Shown here: positions 17,392 through 28,025 of the stretch, piece after piece
Numbering within the stretch: position 1 is the first letter of the stretch
Layout: every line of letters begins with the position of its first letter
Assembly (NCBI RefSeq): GCF_001741865.1
Contig: NZ_CP017147.1
Location: 2,161,001-2,225,000 of the forward strand
Length of the DNA stretch: 64,000 nt
Source of the DNA: Bosea vaviloviae
Lineage (GTDB): Bacteria; Pseudomonadota; Alphaproteobacteria; Rhizobiales; Beijerinckiaceae
Reading direction: 5' to 3'
Position numbers and translations under genes: made by a program
The notes under the pieces: model-generated
Databases searched by the model: none
What the model was told of the DNA's origin: nothing
Seen by the model: only the letters and a program-made list of their open reading frames with translations

Positions 17392-18519
17392 ATGGCCAAT
17401 GCCGCCTCCCGCCCCGTGCCCCGCCCCGGCGTCCTCGACATCCAGGCCTATGTGCCGGGCAAGTCCGCAGCCCCCGCGGGCGTGAAGCTGCATAAGCTCT
17501 CCTCCAACGAGACGCCGCTCGGCCCAAGCCCCAAGGCGGTTGCAGCCTATGGTTCGCTCAGCGGCAAGCTTGAGCTCTATCCCGATGGTTCCTCGACCAA
17601 GTTGCGCGAGGCGATCGCGGGCCGCTACGGGCTCGACGCCAACCGCATCCTCTGCGGCACCGGCTCCGATGAATTGCTGCAGCTCGTCACCAAGGCCTAT
17701 CTCGGCGATGGCGATGAGGGCGTCTTCACCGAACACGGCTTCCTGGTCTACCGCATCGCGATCCTGGCCGCCGGTGGCAAACCCGTTATCGTCAAGGAGA
17801 CAAACTTCACCGCCGATGTCGACGCCATCCTGGCGGCGGTGACGCCGCGGACCAAGATCGTCTTCCTCGCCAACCCCAACAACCCGACCGGTACCTATCT
17901 GCCCTTCCACGAGGTCAAGCGCCTGCATGCCGGCCTGCCCGGCAATGTGCTGCTGGTGCTCGATGCGGCTTATGCCGAATATGTCCGCCGCAACGACTAT
18001 GCCTCGGGGCTGGAACTGGTCGCGGAGAGCGAGAACGTCGTGATGACGCGCACCTTCTCCAAGATCTACGGTCTCGCCAATCTCAGGCTCGGCTGGCTCT
18101 ATGGTCCCGCCCATGTCGTCGATGCGCTCGACCGCATCCGTGGCCCGTTCAACGTCAACGGCGCGGCGATCGAGGCCGGCGCCGCGGCGATCGCGGACGA
18201 GGCCCATGTCGCCTCGGCCATCGAGCACAACGACAAATGGCTCGCCTGGACCACGGCCGAGCTGGAGAAGCTCGGGCTCTCGGTCACGCCCTCCGTCGGC
18301 AACTTCATCCTGATCCATTTTCCGGCCAAGCCCGGCGAGATGGCCAAGCCCGGCAAGACGGCCAAGGAGGCCGACGCCTTCCTGACCCGGCGCGGGCTGA
18401 TCCTGCGCGCCGTGGCCGCTTACGGCCTGCCCGATGCGCTGCGCATGACGATCGGCTCGGAAGAGGCCAACCGCCTCGTCGTCGCGGGGCTCGCCGATTT
18501 CCTCGCGGGCAAGGCATGA
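17392..18519 (+). CDS. hisC: Histidinol-phosphate / aromatic aminotransferase
   Basis: Fold-type I PLP aminotransferase of 375 residues from the ATG at 17392 ([20 protein letters not shown]). Family signatures are [42 protein letters not shown], and the PLP lysine K224 in [15 protein letters not shown]. HisC catalyses the imidazole-acetol phosphate to histidinol phosphate step. Its place between chorismate mutase and tyrC suggests it also, or mainly, transaminates prephenate or 4-hydroxyphenylpyruvate. Its stop overlaps the tyrC start (ATGA), so the two are translationally coupled. Confidence 0.9.
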   Translation: MANAASRPVPRPGVLDIQAYVPGKSAAPAGVKLHKLSSNETPLGPSPKAVAAYGSLSGKLELYPDGSSTKLREAIAGRYGLDANRILCGTGSDELLQLVTKAYLGDGDEGVFTEHGFLVYRIAILAAGGKPVIVKETNFTADVDAILAAVTPRTKIVFLANPNNPTGTYLPFHEVKRLHAGLPGNVLLVLDAAYAEYVRRNDYASGLELVAESENVVMTRTFSKIYGLANLRLGWLYGPAHVVDALDRIRGPFNVNGAAIEAGAAAIADEAHVASAIEHNDKWLAWTTAELEKLGLSVTPSVGNFILIHFPAKPGEMAKPGKTAKEADAFLTRRGLILRAVAAYGLPDALRMTIGSEEANRLVVAGLADFLAGKA

Positions 18520-19463
18520 CGACCGCGTCCGAGAGTTTTGCGCCGCGTCGCAGTGAGCCGATCTTCGGTCGCCTCGCCATCATCGGCATCGGCCTGATCG
18601 GCTCCTCGATCGCGCATGCGGCCAAGGAGCTCAACCTCGCCGGTCGGATCGTGCTTTCCGACCGTGACGAGGCCGTGCGCGCCCGGGCGCGCGAGCTCGG
18701 CCTCGGCCATGAGATCGCGGAGACGGCGTTTGAGGCCGCCCGCGATGCCGACCACATCATCCTCTGCGTGCCGGTCGGAGCTTGCGGAGCTGTCGCCGTC
18801 GAGATCGCGCTTGCGCTGAAGCCCGGCGCGATCCTCTCCGATGTCGGCTCGGTCAAGAACGCCGTGGTCGAGGCGGTTATGCCGCATCTGCCCGAGGGCG
18901 TGCATTTCGTCCCGGCCCATCCCGTCGCCGGCACCGAGAATTCCGGCCCCGACGCCGGCTTCCCGAGCTTGTTCCTCAACCGCTGGTGCATCCTGACCCC
19001 GCCGGAGGGCACGGACGCGACGGCGATTGCCCGGACCCGCCAGTTCTGGGAGGGGATGGGCGCGCTGGTCGAGATCATGACCGCGCAGCACCACGACCTC
19101 GTGCTCGCGATCACCAGCCACCTGCCGCACCTGATCGCCTACAACATCGTCGGCACGGCCGAGGATCTGGCGGCGGTGACGCAGTCGGAGGTGATCAAGT
19201 TCTCCGCCGGCGGCTTCCGCGATTTCACCCGCATCGCAGCATCCGACCCGACGATGTGGCGCGACGTCTTCCTGCACAACAAGGAGGCGGTGCTGGAGAT
19301 GCTCGGCCGCTTCAGCGAGGACCTCTCGGTGCTGACGCGGGCCATCCGCTTCGGCGACGGCGAGACGCTGCACAAGCACTTCACCCGCACCCGCACCATC
19401 CGCCGCGGCATCGTCGCGCTCGGCCAGGAAAAGCCCGAGACCGAAAAACTGCGGAAATCCTGA
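18516..19463 (+). CDS. tyrC: Prephenate/arogenate (cyclohexadienyl) dehydrogenase
   Basis: NAD(P)-dependent dehydrogenase of 315 residues for the oxidative decarboxylation step of tyrosine synthesis. The Rossmann motif GIGLIG is at residues 24-29 in [18 protein letters not shown], followed by [22 protein letters not shown] and [19 protein letters not shown]. The C-terminal helical dimer domain contains [15 protein letters not shown] and [17 protein letters not shown], both typical of TyrA. It has no fused mutase or ACT domain. It overlaps hisC by 4 bp. Confidence 0.93.
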   Translation: MTTASESFAPRRSEPIFGRLAIIGIGLIGSSIAHAAKELNLAGRIVLSDRDEAVRARARELGLGHEIAETAFEAARDADHIILCVPVGACGAVAVEIALALKPGAILSDVGSVKNAVVEAVMPHLPEGVHFVPAHPVAGTENSGPDAGFPSLFLNRWCILTPPEGTDATAIARTRQFWEGMGALVEIMTAQHHDLVLAITSHLPHLIAYNIVGTAEDLAAVTQSEVIKFSAGGFRDFTRIAASDPTMWRDVFLHNKEAVLEMLGRFSEDLSVLTRAIRFGDGETLHKHFTRTRTIRRGIVALGQEKPETEKLRKS

Positions 19464-19533
19464 ACCGCGCGGCGATCATTGCCCCGCTTCGCCTTGCCAA
19501 GAATCGGCAGGGCTGGTAGACGCCTCGCGTGTC

Positions 19534-19609
19534 GCCGCTTTAGCTCAGCTGGTAGAGCACCTCATTCGTAATGAGGGGGTCGGGGGTTCGAATCCCTCAA
19601 GCGGCACCA
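19534..19609 (+). tRNA. tRNA-Thr (anticodon CGT)
   Basis: A complete 76-nt cloverleaf. The acceptor stem GCCGCTT pairs with AAGCGGC; the D arm is GCTC-AGCTGGTA-GAGC; the anticodon stem is CCTCA/TGAGG with loop TTCGTAA, which gives anticodon CGT for threonine codon ACG; the T arm has loop TTCGAAT. The terminal CCA is encoded (19607-19609). A short CAACC/GGTTG hairpin follows at 19612-19627. Confidence 0.98.
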
Positions 19610-19753
19610 TCCAACCTTTTGCGGTTGTTGATCATCCCCGCCAATTTCCACCGCAAGCCGCGCCTTGGCACAAAGGGGCGGGATAGGGTGTCGTGTATGG
19701 CGAAGCTGGAGCGGGACGCCAAGCTCGCCTGCTCCGGGCCGTCACAGGTCGAG

Positions 19754-20596
19754 CTAATGAGCTTCCGCGAGAATGCGGCACAGCGGAATTCGCTCGTAAA
19801 CTTCGCGATATGATTTCGCATGAACGCCGTCAGCCAAGGTGTTGGGCTTGGCAAGGCCGAATTCTCCGGTCACGCGCATGTCCTGGTACGGATCTTGATA
19901 GCTGCAGGCGTGCGCGCTGATGCAGACGCCAGACAAGATCGTGGAGTACTTTTCAATCGAGTCGATATTGAAGGAATTGGCCAATTCTCTACCTATCGGA
20001 GGAATGGCCGTCATGACGATGAAGGAGGCGTGTTCTTTGAGCGTCTGAACAATGCTCTCCACGCTTGCCTGGAAAGCTTCCGGATCGAGGTGTTTCTTCC
20101 GCGCAAGGTCGTTCGTCCCAATTGTCAGGACCGCAAGGCTGGCCTTGTGAGGGTAGTGCAGCGTCTTGAGCGCTGTAGCGTAAATCTCGGCCGTTACGCC
20201 GCTCAGGCCGGCATTGGCGGTATCCCGGCCACAGAGTTCACTGGGCTCATTGAACAGGTCAATATGGCTGTCCCCTGCAAAGAGGATGAAACCAGGGTCG
20301 GTATCCCGCATCTGCGCGTCGATGACAGGGGCCCGTTGGCGCGAATAAGCCCTCGCATTGAAGTCGTCTTTGGTTGCATAAGCTCCAAGCGACCATCCAA
20401 TTGCTGCGGCTGCAGCAACGATTCCGCCGATCATGAAAGTTGCGTATCGGGGCCTGCGCAAACGGCTCAAATTCAACAAGGTCAGGCCCTTATCTCCACA
20501 CAGGCTGCGTCCTACAGAATTGGAAGCTCGCTGTCCGTCACATTTCAGCCACATCCTATGGTTGTGCGTGGGCCCGCGGTTGAGTTCAATGCACAC
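19754..20596 (-). CDS. Membrane-anchored SGNH/GDSL hydrolase
   Basis: Up to 280 residues from a GTG at 20596; ATGs at 20554 (MWLKCDGQ) and 20434 (MIGGIVAA) are alternative starts, none with ideal ribosome-binding spacing. A single hydrophobic segment (IGGIVAAAAAIGWSLGAYA) precedes the catalytic domain, so the enzyme probably faces the periplasm from an inner-membrane anchor. SGNH blocks are visible: FILFAGDSHIDLF (Ser), NAGLSGVTA (Gly), TIGTNDLA (Asn) and DGVHAKSY (Asp and His). Such enzymes remove acyl groups from lipids, sugars or polysaccharides; the substrate is unknown. The base composition looks less GC-rich than the neighbours and the gene lies beside tRNA-Thr, both consistent with later acquisition. 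Confidence 0.8.
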   Translation of the reverse strand: MCIELNRGPTHNHRMWLKCDGQRASNSVGRSLCGDKGLTLLNLSRLRRPRYATFMIGGIVAAAAAIGWSLGAYATKDDFNARAYSRQRAPVIDAQMRDTDPGFILFAGDSHIDLFNEPSELCGRDTANAGLSGVTAEIYATALKTLHYPHKASLAVLTIGTNDLARKKHLDPEAFQASVESIVQTLKEHASFIVMTAIPPIGRELANSFNIDSIEKYSTILSGVCISAHACSYQDPYQDMRVTGEFGLAKPNTLADGVHAKSYREVYERIPLCRILAEAH

Positions 20597-20676
20597 GCCT
20601 CCTACGGGATGCGTTGCGCGTGGGCGTAGCGAGGCCTGGGAGTGGCGAGGCCCGGGAGCGTGCGACGCCGCCGATT

Positions 20677-20780
20677 AGAGCGTTTTCGAGCGAAGGGGAT
20701 ACCGGTTCGCGTGAAGAAAACGCGTAAAAAACAAGGATTTAGAGTAATTGAACGATCCCGATTGGATCGGAAATTGCTCT
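20677..20780. repeat. Second family of dispersed intergenic element
   Basis: The element begins AGAGCGTTTTCGAGCGAAG, continues with ACCGGTTCGCGTGAAGAAAA, and ends in a hairpin CGATCCCGATTGGATCGG plus AAATTGCTCT. A shortened copy of its centre lies at 22640-22682. The type is common between genes in Hyphomicrobiales. Confidence 0.8.
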
Positions 20781-20806
20781 TGGACTGCGCTCCACGCAGC
20801 CCTCCA

Positions 20807-21982
20807 TCAGCCGCCCGCCTTCTCCGGCTTTCCGGGCTTGCTGAAATCGATCTGCTTTTGCAGCCCCAGCATCAGGCTGAAGGAGGTGACCGGCTCAAGG
20901 CCGGTTTCCTTGGTCTTGCGCAGCGAGGCGGAGGCGGTCGCGGTCAGGCCGTCGCCAAGGGCGCGCTGATAGTCGATGCCGATGCTCTTCTGGTCCGAGA
21001 GCGCGTCGAGGCCGAGATAATTGTCGGTCTTGCGGCGCAGGCTCAGCGCCACCGCGTTCGCCTCATTGATCTTGGCGGTGAGCTTGATCTCATGGGCCGT
21101 CACGAGATCGATGGCCGAGAAGGGCAGCGTGGTGTCCTCGACTGCCCGGCTCGAGGCGAATTCGAACGCCAGGGCGCCATAGGGAATGCGCGCCTTGGCC
21201 GTGTAGAGCAGTTCGCTGACGGTCTCGAACTCTTTCTCGGGGAAGATGGCGCGGAACGGCGAGAGCGAGCCTTCGAGCGTTGCCTCGCCGATCTTGGTCG
21301 AGATGAACAGGTTCGGCTGCACACGGTTATGGTCGCGCCGGAGCCCGAGATAATCGACCCCGTCGACGAAATGCGTCCGGGACCCGGTGAAGGAGGCGCC
21401 GACCTCGCTGTCCCCGATGCGCCAGGCCGCGCCCGAGGTCAGCGAGACCGTGCCGAAATTCTCGTCGCGGGGCAGGAAGTCGCCAAGATTGAAGACATTG
21501 CGCTCGTTCAGTGCCGTGAGTCGGCCCTCCGCGTTCGCGAACAGGCGCAAGGCGCCGATGGCATGGTCGATGCGCCCGCGCAGGCCCAGGCTGCTCCTGC
21601 GGCGCGACCAACTCTGTTCGTTGGAAGCCAGGATCGAGGTCTGGACCACCGTCGCATCGCCGATCGGGACCGCATGCTTCAAGGTCAGCGTGTGGAAGCG
21701 CGCCGCGGAGAGCACGCGCGGGTCATATTGGGTCTCGGCCAAGGTGAGGTTGACGCCATAGCCGTCTTGCAATGTCCCGTGGAGATAATCCCAGGTTGCA
21801 AAGACCGTGGCGGTGGGGCTGCCCTTCTCGCCTTCCAGCGTCAAAGGATTGCTGTCGTAACCGCCGCGCAGGCCGATGACGGCGACCGAACTCTCCGCAG
21901 GCTGCACGTCCTTCTCCGCCGCATAAGCGGTTCCCGCCATGAGGAGCGGCAGGAGGTAGAGAGTGAACAGGCTGTGTTTCAT
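20807..21982 (-). CDS. Predicted outer-membrane beta-barrel protein
   Basis: Protein of 391 residues with a Sec signal peptide (MKHSLFTLYLLPLLMAG, cleavage near TAYA-AEK). The mature chain is a series of amphipathic strands alternating polar and hydrophobic residues, with a GGYDSNPLTLEGEKGSP opening as in some TonB-independent or surface-polysaccharide barrels. Many strands end in aromatic or Leu residues (TATVFATWDYLHGTL, GYGVNLTLAETQYD, AGASLRKT-type turns). I recognise no specific family. It is divergent from the small secreted Gly-rich protein gene across an AT-rich 263-bp gap, so the two may act together at the cell surface. Confidence 0.65.
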   Translation of the reverse strand: MKHSLFTLYLLPLLMAGTAYAAEKDVQPAESSVAVIGLRGGYDSNPLTLEGEKGSPTATVFATWDYLHGTLQDGYGVNLTLAETQYDPRVLSAARFHTLTLKHAVPIGDATVVQTSILASNEQSWSRRRSSLGLRGRIDHAIGALRLFANAEGRLTALNERNVFNLGDFLPRDENFGTVSLTSGAAWRIGDSEVGASFTGSRTHFVDGVDYLGLRRDHNRVQPNLFISTKIGEATLEGSLSPFRAIFPEKEFETVSELLYTAKARIPYGALAFEFASSRAVEDTTLPFSAIDLVTAHEIKLTAKINEANAVALSLRRKTDNYLGLDALSDQKSIGIDYQRALGDGLTATASASLRKTKETGLEPVTSFSLMLGLQKQIDFSKPGKPEKAGG

Positions 21983-22245
21983 CGCTGCTCGCGCTGTAGA
22001 GGCGCCGATAATCAGTCGATCGTACTTAAAATTTTCTAAACGGCCGAAGGTATTACGTTCGGCTACTAGAGTTATATCAAAAGAAGAATTGAATAGATTT
22101 AGATTTCGCAGAGCATGTCTCCGCCGACATCTGGGTTAAGATTATCAAGTATGGTTAATATTCGTCTAAGATTGCATCTCGAGGTTGTTGCAACCTATAC
22201 GTTTGTCATCGCTTCGAACCCCGAGGCGGACCCAGGGAGAGTACA
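21983..22245. promoter_or_regulatory. AT-rich divergent intergenic region with two dyads
   Basis: This 263-bp region is much richer in A and T than its surroundings (for example CTTAAAATTTTCTAAACG and TATCAAAAGAAGAATTGAAT). It contains GCCGAA-N9-TTCGGC at 22043-22063 and AGGTTG-TTG-CAACCT at 22182-22196. It must carry the promoters of both flanking genes. A GGGAGAG ribosome binding site precedes 22246. Confidence 0.5.
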
Positions 22246-22551
22246 ATGAAATACGCTTATGTTCTCGCTACGGTTGCAGCTTTCGCCGTGTCTCCTGCCA
22301 TGGCTGGCGGCAAGGGCGGCTCGCTTCTCGGCGGCTCGCTGATCGGCGGCATCATCGCCCCGGTGACGGCCAGCATCTCCAAGGTGAGCGTGCTCAACAA
22401 TGTCAGCGTCCTCAGCGGCAACAACATCGCCAACAATGTCGGCAACGGCAACAAGGTCAACGTCATTGCCCCGGTCAAGGCGGTCGTCGGCGGCCTGCTT
22501 GGCGGACTGGGTCGTGGTGGCCGTGGCGGCCATGGCTGCGGCTGCAACTGA
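22246..22551 (+). CDS. Small secreted Gly/Asn/Val-rich protein with Cys tail
   Basis: A 101-residue protein with a clear signal peptide (MKYAYVLATVAAFAVSPAMA). The mature ~81 residues start with GG-containing repeats (GSLLGGSLIGGIIAP), continue with alternating Val/Asn strand-like segments (VLNNVSVLSGNNIANNVG, then NGNKVNVIAPVKAVVGG), and end in a Gly/Arg run closing with GHGCGCN. The Asn/Val alternation resembles beta-solenoid or amyloid-like subunits, and the two terminal cysteines may bind metal or form a disulfide. I do not recognise the family. It ends at a strong terminator, so it is monocistronic and possibly abundant. Confidence 0.75.
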   Translation: MKYAYVLATVAAFAVSPAMAGGKGGSLLGGSLIGGIIAPVTASISKVSVLNNVSVLSGNNIANNVGNGNKVNVIAPVKAVVGGLLGGLGRGGRGGHGCGCN

Positions 22552-22608
22552 TCCAGCCGATCGATCCTGAACGGCCCCGGCCTCGGCTTCGGCCGGGTCG
22601 GGCGGGAA

Positions 22609-22636
22609 GGGGCCGGTGCAAACCGGCCCCTCTTTT
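22609..22636 (+). terminator. Rho-independent terminator after the secreted Gly-rich gene
   Basis: GGGGCCGG, loop TGCAAA, CCGGCCCC, followed by TCTTTT. Confidence 0.9.
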
Positions 22637-22639
22637 ATG

Positions 22640-22682
22640 TGCGAGCGAAGTGGACGCCGGTCCGCGTGAAGAAAACACGGCG
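22640..22682. repeat. Partial copy of the 20677-20780 element
   Basis: GCGAGCGAAGTGGACGCCGG and CGCGTGAAGAAAACAC match the central part of the element at 20677-20780; the flanking arms are missing. Confidence 0.7.
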
Positions 22683-22718
22683 CTGCTTTTGGGCGGTCCT
22701 GTTTGACCTCGGTGCCGA

Positions 22719-24710
<1,992 letters not shown>

Positions 24711-24742
24711 ATGCCTCGCCGGAGATCTGTTGGAACCGCGCC

Positions 24743-24889
24743 CGTCATTCCGGGGCAGGCCGCAGGCCTGAGCCCGGAACCCAGAGCCGATGCCCTTTCA
24801 GAAAGAGCGGCATCGCGCCCTCGTTTTTCCTTGAACCGGCATCGGTTCTGGGTTCCGGGCTCGGCCCTGCGGGCCGCCCCGGAATGACA
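24743..24889. repeat. Dispersed palindromic repeat between carboxylase genes
   Basis: CGTCATTCCGGGGCAGGCCG, CCCGGAACCCAGAGCCGATG and the inverted CATCGGTTCTGGGTTCCGGG, CGGCCCTGCGGGCC and CCCGGAATGACAG form a ~147-bp imperfect palindrome. Confidence 0.85.
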
Positions 24890-24912
24890 GCGGAGGTTTC
24901 TGAGCATCACCA

Positions 24913-26493
24913 TCACATCCGGTACACGGGGCGGGGCGAGGTATCGCGCGGCTCGCCCGCTGCCAGCGAGAGGCACAGGCCGAGCACGTCGCGCGTCTGC
25001 CCCGGCTCGATGATGCCGTCGTCCCAGAGCCGGGCGGTGGCGTAATAGGGGTCGCTCTGCTCCTCGAACTGGGCGCGGGTCCTGGCGTCGAGCGCAGCGA
25101 TGGCGGCCTCATCGGTGGCGCCCTTGAGCGATTGTCGGCGCAGCTCCGTCACGACATTGGCCGCGACCTCCGGGCTCATCGTGGCGATGCGGGCATTGGG
25201 CCAGGAGAACAGGAAGCGCGGGCGGAAACCGCGTCCGCACATGCCGTAATTGCCCGCGCCATAGGAGCCGCCGATCAGCACGGTGTATTTCGGCACGCGC
25301 GCATTCGAGACGGCATAGACCAGCTTGGCGGAATGCTTGGCGATGCCGCCGCGCTCTGCCTCGGTGCCGACCATGAAGCCGGTGATGTTCTGCAGGAAGA
25401 GCAGCGGAATCTGGCGCTGGTCGCAGAGCTCGATGAAATGCGCACCCTTCACCGCGCTTTCAGAAAACAGCACGCCGTTATTGGCGATGATGCCGACGGG
25501 GTGGCCGTGAATGCGGGCGAAGCCCGTCACCAGTGTCGCGCCATAATCGGGCTTGAAGGCGTTGAAGGCGCTGTCGTCGATGATGCGGGCAATGACGTCG
25601 CGCACGTCGTAAGGGCGGCGCAGGTCGGTCGGCACGAGCTCGACGAGGTCCGCCGGGTCGAGCTTCGGCGGGGCAGGTTCATGCGGCGGTTCGACCAGCC
25701 TGCCTGCATCACCGAGCGAGCCGACGATCTCGCGCAGCTTGGCCAGGCCTTCCATTTCCGTCAGCACGAGATGGTCGGCGACGCCCGAGACTTGCGTGTG
25801 CATCTCGGCCCCACCCAGCGTCTCGCCATCGACGATCTCGTGAATGGCGGCCTTCACGATCGGCGGGCCGCCGAGATGGATGCGGCCGGTGCCCTTGACC
25901 ATGATAACCTCGTCCGACAGCGCCGGGATATAGGCCCCGCCCGCCGTCGCGCCGCCGAAGACCAGTGAGATCTGCGGGATTCCCGCCGCCGACATCCGGC
26001 ACTGGTTGTAGAAGGAGCCGCCGAAATGATCGCGGTCGGGGAAGACGCGGTCCTGCTCGGGAAGATAGGCGCCGCCGCAATCGACGAGGTAGAGGCAGGG
26101 CAGGCGATGCTCTCCGGCGATCTCCTGTGCGCGCAGATGCTTGCGCACGGTTTCGGCGAAGAAGGAGCCGCCCTTCACCGTCGCGTCATTGGCGATCAGC
26201 ATGCAGGCGCGGCCCTGCACGATGCCGATACCGGTGACGATGCCTGCGCCCGGCACTTCGTTGCCATAGAGCCCCCAGGCGGCGAGCGGCGAGAGTTCGA
26301 GGAAGGGCGTCTGCGGATCGAGCAGGAGATCGATGCGCTCGCGCACCATGATTTTTCCACGTTGCTCATGGCGGGCGCGCATGGTGTCGCCGCCACCTGC
26401 GGCGACCAATGCATGGCGCTCGCGCAGAGTGGCGAGCATCGCGGCGAGCGGGGGAGGGGCGCTGGCGGTTTCCACCCGATTGGTGTCTTTCAT
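24913..26493 (-). CDS. Acyl-CoA carboxylase carboxyltransferase subunit (methylcrotonyl-CoA type)
   Basis: Carboxyltransferase of 526 residues, the beta partner of the biotin subunit at 22719. It shows an N-terminal crotonase-like half (LYLVDCGGAYLPEQDRVFPD, FGGATAGGAYIPALSDE) and a C-terminal half (GFMVGTEAERGGIAKHSAKL, GGSYGAGNYGMCGRGFRPRF). The pair makes 3-methylglutaconyl-CoA if the substrate is 3-methylcrotonyl-CoA. No HMG-CoA lyase or methylglutaconyl-CoA hydratase gene lies nearby, so the leucine pathway is not complete here. The gene is divergent from an acyl-CoA dehydrogenase and shares with it a TetR-style operator. Confidence 0.88.
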   Translation of the reverse strand: MKDTNRVETASAPPPLAAMLATLRERHALVAAGGGDTMRARHEQRGKIMVRERIDLLLDPQTPFLELSPLAAWGLYGNEVPGAGIVTGIGIVQGRACMLIANDATVKGGSFFAETVRKHLRAQEIAGEHRLPCLYLVDCGGAYLPEQDRVFPDRDHFGGSFYNQCRMSAAGIPQISLVFGGATAGGAYIPALSDEVIMVKGTGRIHLGGPPIVKAAIHEIVDGETLGGAEMHTQVSGVADHLVLTEMEGLAKLREIVGSLGDAGRLVEPPHEPAPPKLDPADLVELVPTDLRRPYDVRDVIARIIDDSAFNAFKPDYGATLVTGFARIHGHPVGIIANNGVLFSESAVKGAHFIELCDQRQIPLLFLQNITGFMVGTEAERGGIAKHSAKLVYAVSNARVPKYTVLIGGSYGAGNYGMCGRGFRPRFLFSWPNARIATMSPEVAANVVTELRRQSLKGATDEAAIAALDARTRAQFEEQSDPYYATARLWDDGIIEPGQTRDVLGLCLSLAAGEPRDTSPRPVYRM

Positions 26494-26522
26494 GGCTCTG
26501 TTCCTGTCGCGCCGCCGTCAAC

Positions 26523-26612
26523 CGTCATCGCGAGGCGGCGAAGCCGACGAAGCAATCCAGTGGGATCGAGCGAGACCTTCTGGATTGCTTCGGCTCACAC
26601 TCGCAATGACGG
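26523..26612. repeat. Dispersed palindromic repeat in the divergent carboxylase/dehydrogenase region
   Basis: GTCATCGCGAGGCGGCGAAG and GAAGCAATCCAG are mirrored by CTGGATTGCTTCGG and CTCGCAATGACGG. Confidence 0.82.
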
Positions 26613-26634
26613 GTTGAACGTCACCGCAAATTCA

Positions 26635-26654
26635 CCTACCGTCCGTTAGGTAGG
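26635..26654. promoter_or_regulatory. TetR-style operator CCTACC-N8-GGTAGG
   Basis: CCTACC (26635-26640), GTCCGTTA, GGTAGG (26649-26654) is a perfect 6-bp dyad within TACCGTCCGTTAGGTA, a sequence style typical of TetR-family operators. It lies 40 bp before the acyl-CoA dehydrogenase start and 142 bp before the carboxyltransferase start. The TetR gene at 28026 is the obvious candidate to bind it. Confidence 0.6.
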
Positions 26655-26693
26655 CGGATTGAAGCGCACAGGTCAAGCGCGGGAGAACAGACC

Positions 26694-27878
26694 ATGACGG
26701 CAGCCGAGACGATCAAGGCGGGCGGTGAAGCCCCGCGCCGCTCGCCCTATTTCACCGAGGAGCACGAGGCGCTGCGCGACCAGGTCCGCCGCTTCGTCGA
26801 GACCGAGATCAAGCCGCATGGGCTGGCCTGGGAGGAAGCCGGCTTCGTGCCGCGCGAGGTGCTGAAGCGCATGGGTGCGCTCGGATTCTTCGGCATCCGC
26901 TACCCCAGCGAATATGGCGGCTCGGAGATGGATACGCTGGCGACCGTGGTGCTGGCCGAGGAGCTCGGCCGCTCGACCTTCTCGGGTGCAGCCATCACGG
27001 CGCTGGTCCACACCGACATGGCCTCGGTCCATATCTTCAATGCCGGCAGCCAGGCCCAGCGCGACACATTCATGCCCGACATCATCGCCGGCGAAAAGAT
27101 CGTCGCGGTCGCCGTCACCGAGCCCGATGCCGGCTCTGACGTGAAGGGCATCCGCACCACGGCCCGGCGCGAGGGCGACCATTACGTGCTCAACGGCGCA
27201 AAGATGTTCATCACCAACGGCGTCCATGCCGATCTTTATTGCGTCGCCGCCAAGACCGACCTCGCGGCCAAGCCGTCGCAATCGGTCTCGATCTTCCTGG
27301 TCGAGAAGGGCACGCCGGGCTTCCGCGTCTCGCGTGCGCTGGACAAGCATGGCTGGCGCTCCTCCGACACCGCCGAGCTGGTCTTCGAGGACTGCCGCAT
27401 TCCAGCCGAGAACCTGCTCGGCCAGGAGGGGCGCGGTTTCTACGCGATCATGAGCAACTTCCAGAACGAGCGCACGGTGATCGGCGCCATGGCGATCGGC
27501 GAGGCCCAGGCCGCGATCGATCTGACGCTTGACTACGTCAAGACCCGCAAGGCCTTCGGTGCGCCGCTCTGGGACAAGCAAGCCATCCGCCAGAAGCTGG
27601 CGACGCTGGCCGGCAAGGTCGAGGCCGGCCGCCAGCTCGTCTACCACGCGGCCTGGCTCGACGCGCAGGGGTTTGAGGCGACCAGGGAAGTCTCGATGGT
27701 CAAGGCCTATTGTGGCGAGCTGGTCAACGAGGTGATGTATGCCTGCCTGCAGTTCCATGGCGGCATGGGCTTCATGCGCGAAAGCACGATCGAGCGCATG
27801 ACCCGCGACGCCCGCGTCCAGTCGATCGGCGGCGGCGCGACCGAAGTGATGCTTGAAGAGGTCGCGAAGCGGCTGTGA
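26694..27878 (+). CDS. Acyl-CoA dehydrogenase
   Basis: FAD-dependent acyl-CoA dehydrogenase of 394 residues. Visible are the N-terminal helical domain (FTEEHEALRDQVRRFVETEI), the flavin and substrate motif VAVTEPDAGSDVKGIRTTA, and the C-terminal motif FHGGMGFMRESTIERMTRDA. The catalytic base is predicted as E363 in MRESTIERM, the position used by medium-chain enzymes rather than the isovaleryl-CoA type. That weakens a simple leucine-pathway assignment and leaves branched-chain, citronellyl-CoA-like or general short/medium-chain substrates open. It is probably controlled by the operator 40 bp upstream and transcribed with the TetR gene. Confidence 0.9.
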   Translation: MTAAETIKAGGEAPRRSPYFTEEHEALRDQVRRFVETEIKPHGLAWEEAGFVPREVLKRMGALGFFGIRYPSEYGGSEMDTLATVVLAEELGRSTFSGAAITALVHTDMASVHIFNAGSQAQRDTFMPDIIAGEKIVAVAVTEPDAGSDVKGIRTTARREGDHYVLNGAKMFITNGVHADLYCVAAKTDLAAKPSQSVSIFLVEKGTPGFRVSRALDKHGWRSSDTAELVFEDCRIPAENLLGQEGRGFYAIMSNFQNERTVIGAMAIGEAQAAIDLTLDYVKTRKAFGAPLWDKQAIRQKLATLAGKVEAGRQLVYHAAWLDAQGFEATREVSMVKAYCGELVNEVMYACLQFHGGMGFMRESTIERMTRDARVQSIGGGATEVMLEEVAKRL

Positions 27879-27908
27879 GCGAGCGCTCTTCTTTTCTGCC
27901 ACGCGCGC

Positions 27909-28021
27909 CGTCGTCCGGGCGCAGCGAAGCGGAGACCCGGGACCCATGCCAGAACGCTTTTCTGAAAGGTTCGGGCATGGGTCCCGGATCGGCGCGGCTT
28001 CGCCGCTTGTCCGGGACGACA
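27909..28021. repeat. Dispersed palindromic repeat before the TetR gene
   Basis: CGTCGTCCGGGCGCAGCGAA and GGGACCCATGCCAGAACGC are mirrored by TTCGGGCATGGGTCCC and TTGTCCGGGACGACACG. It ends 5 bp before the regulator's start codon, so any ribosome binding site must lie in the repeat. Confidence 0.85.
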
Positions 28022-28025
28022 CGCG

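Noticed and set aside
19534-22700. Integrated genomic island at tRNA-Thr.
   Set aside because: No integrase, transposase or duplicated tRNA 3' end was seen; only composition and position hint at acquisition, so it is kept as a modest finding rather than a mobile element.
24913-27878. Complete leucine-degradation (liu) cluster.
   Set aside because: Hydratase, HMG-CoA lyase and an isovaleryl-CoA-type dehydrogenase are not present, so only a carboxylase/dehydrogenase unit is claimed.
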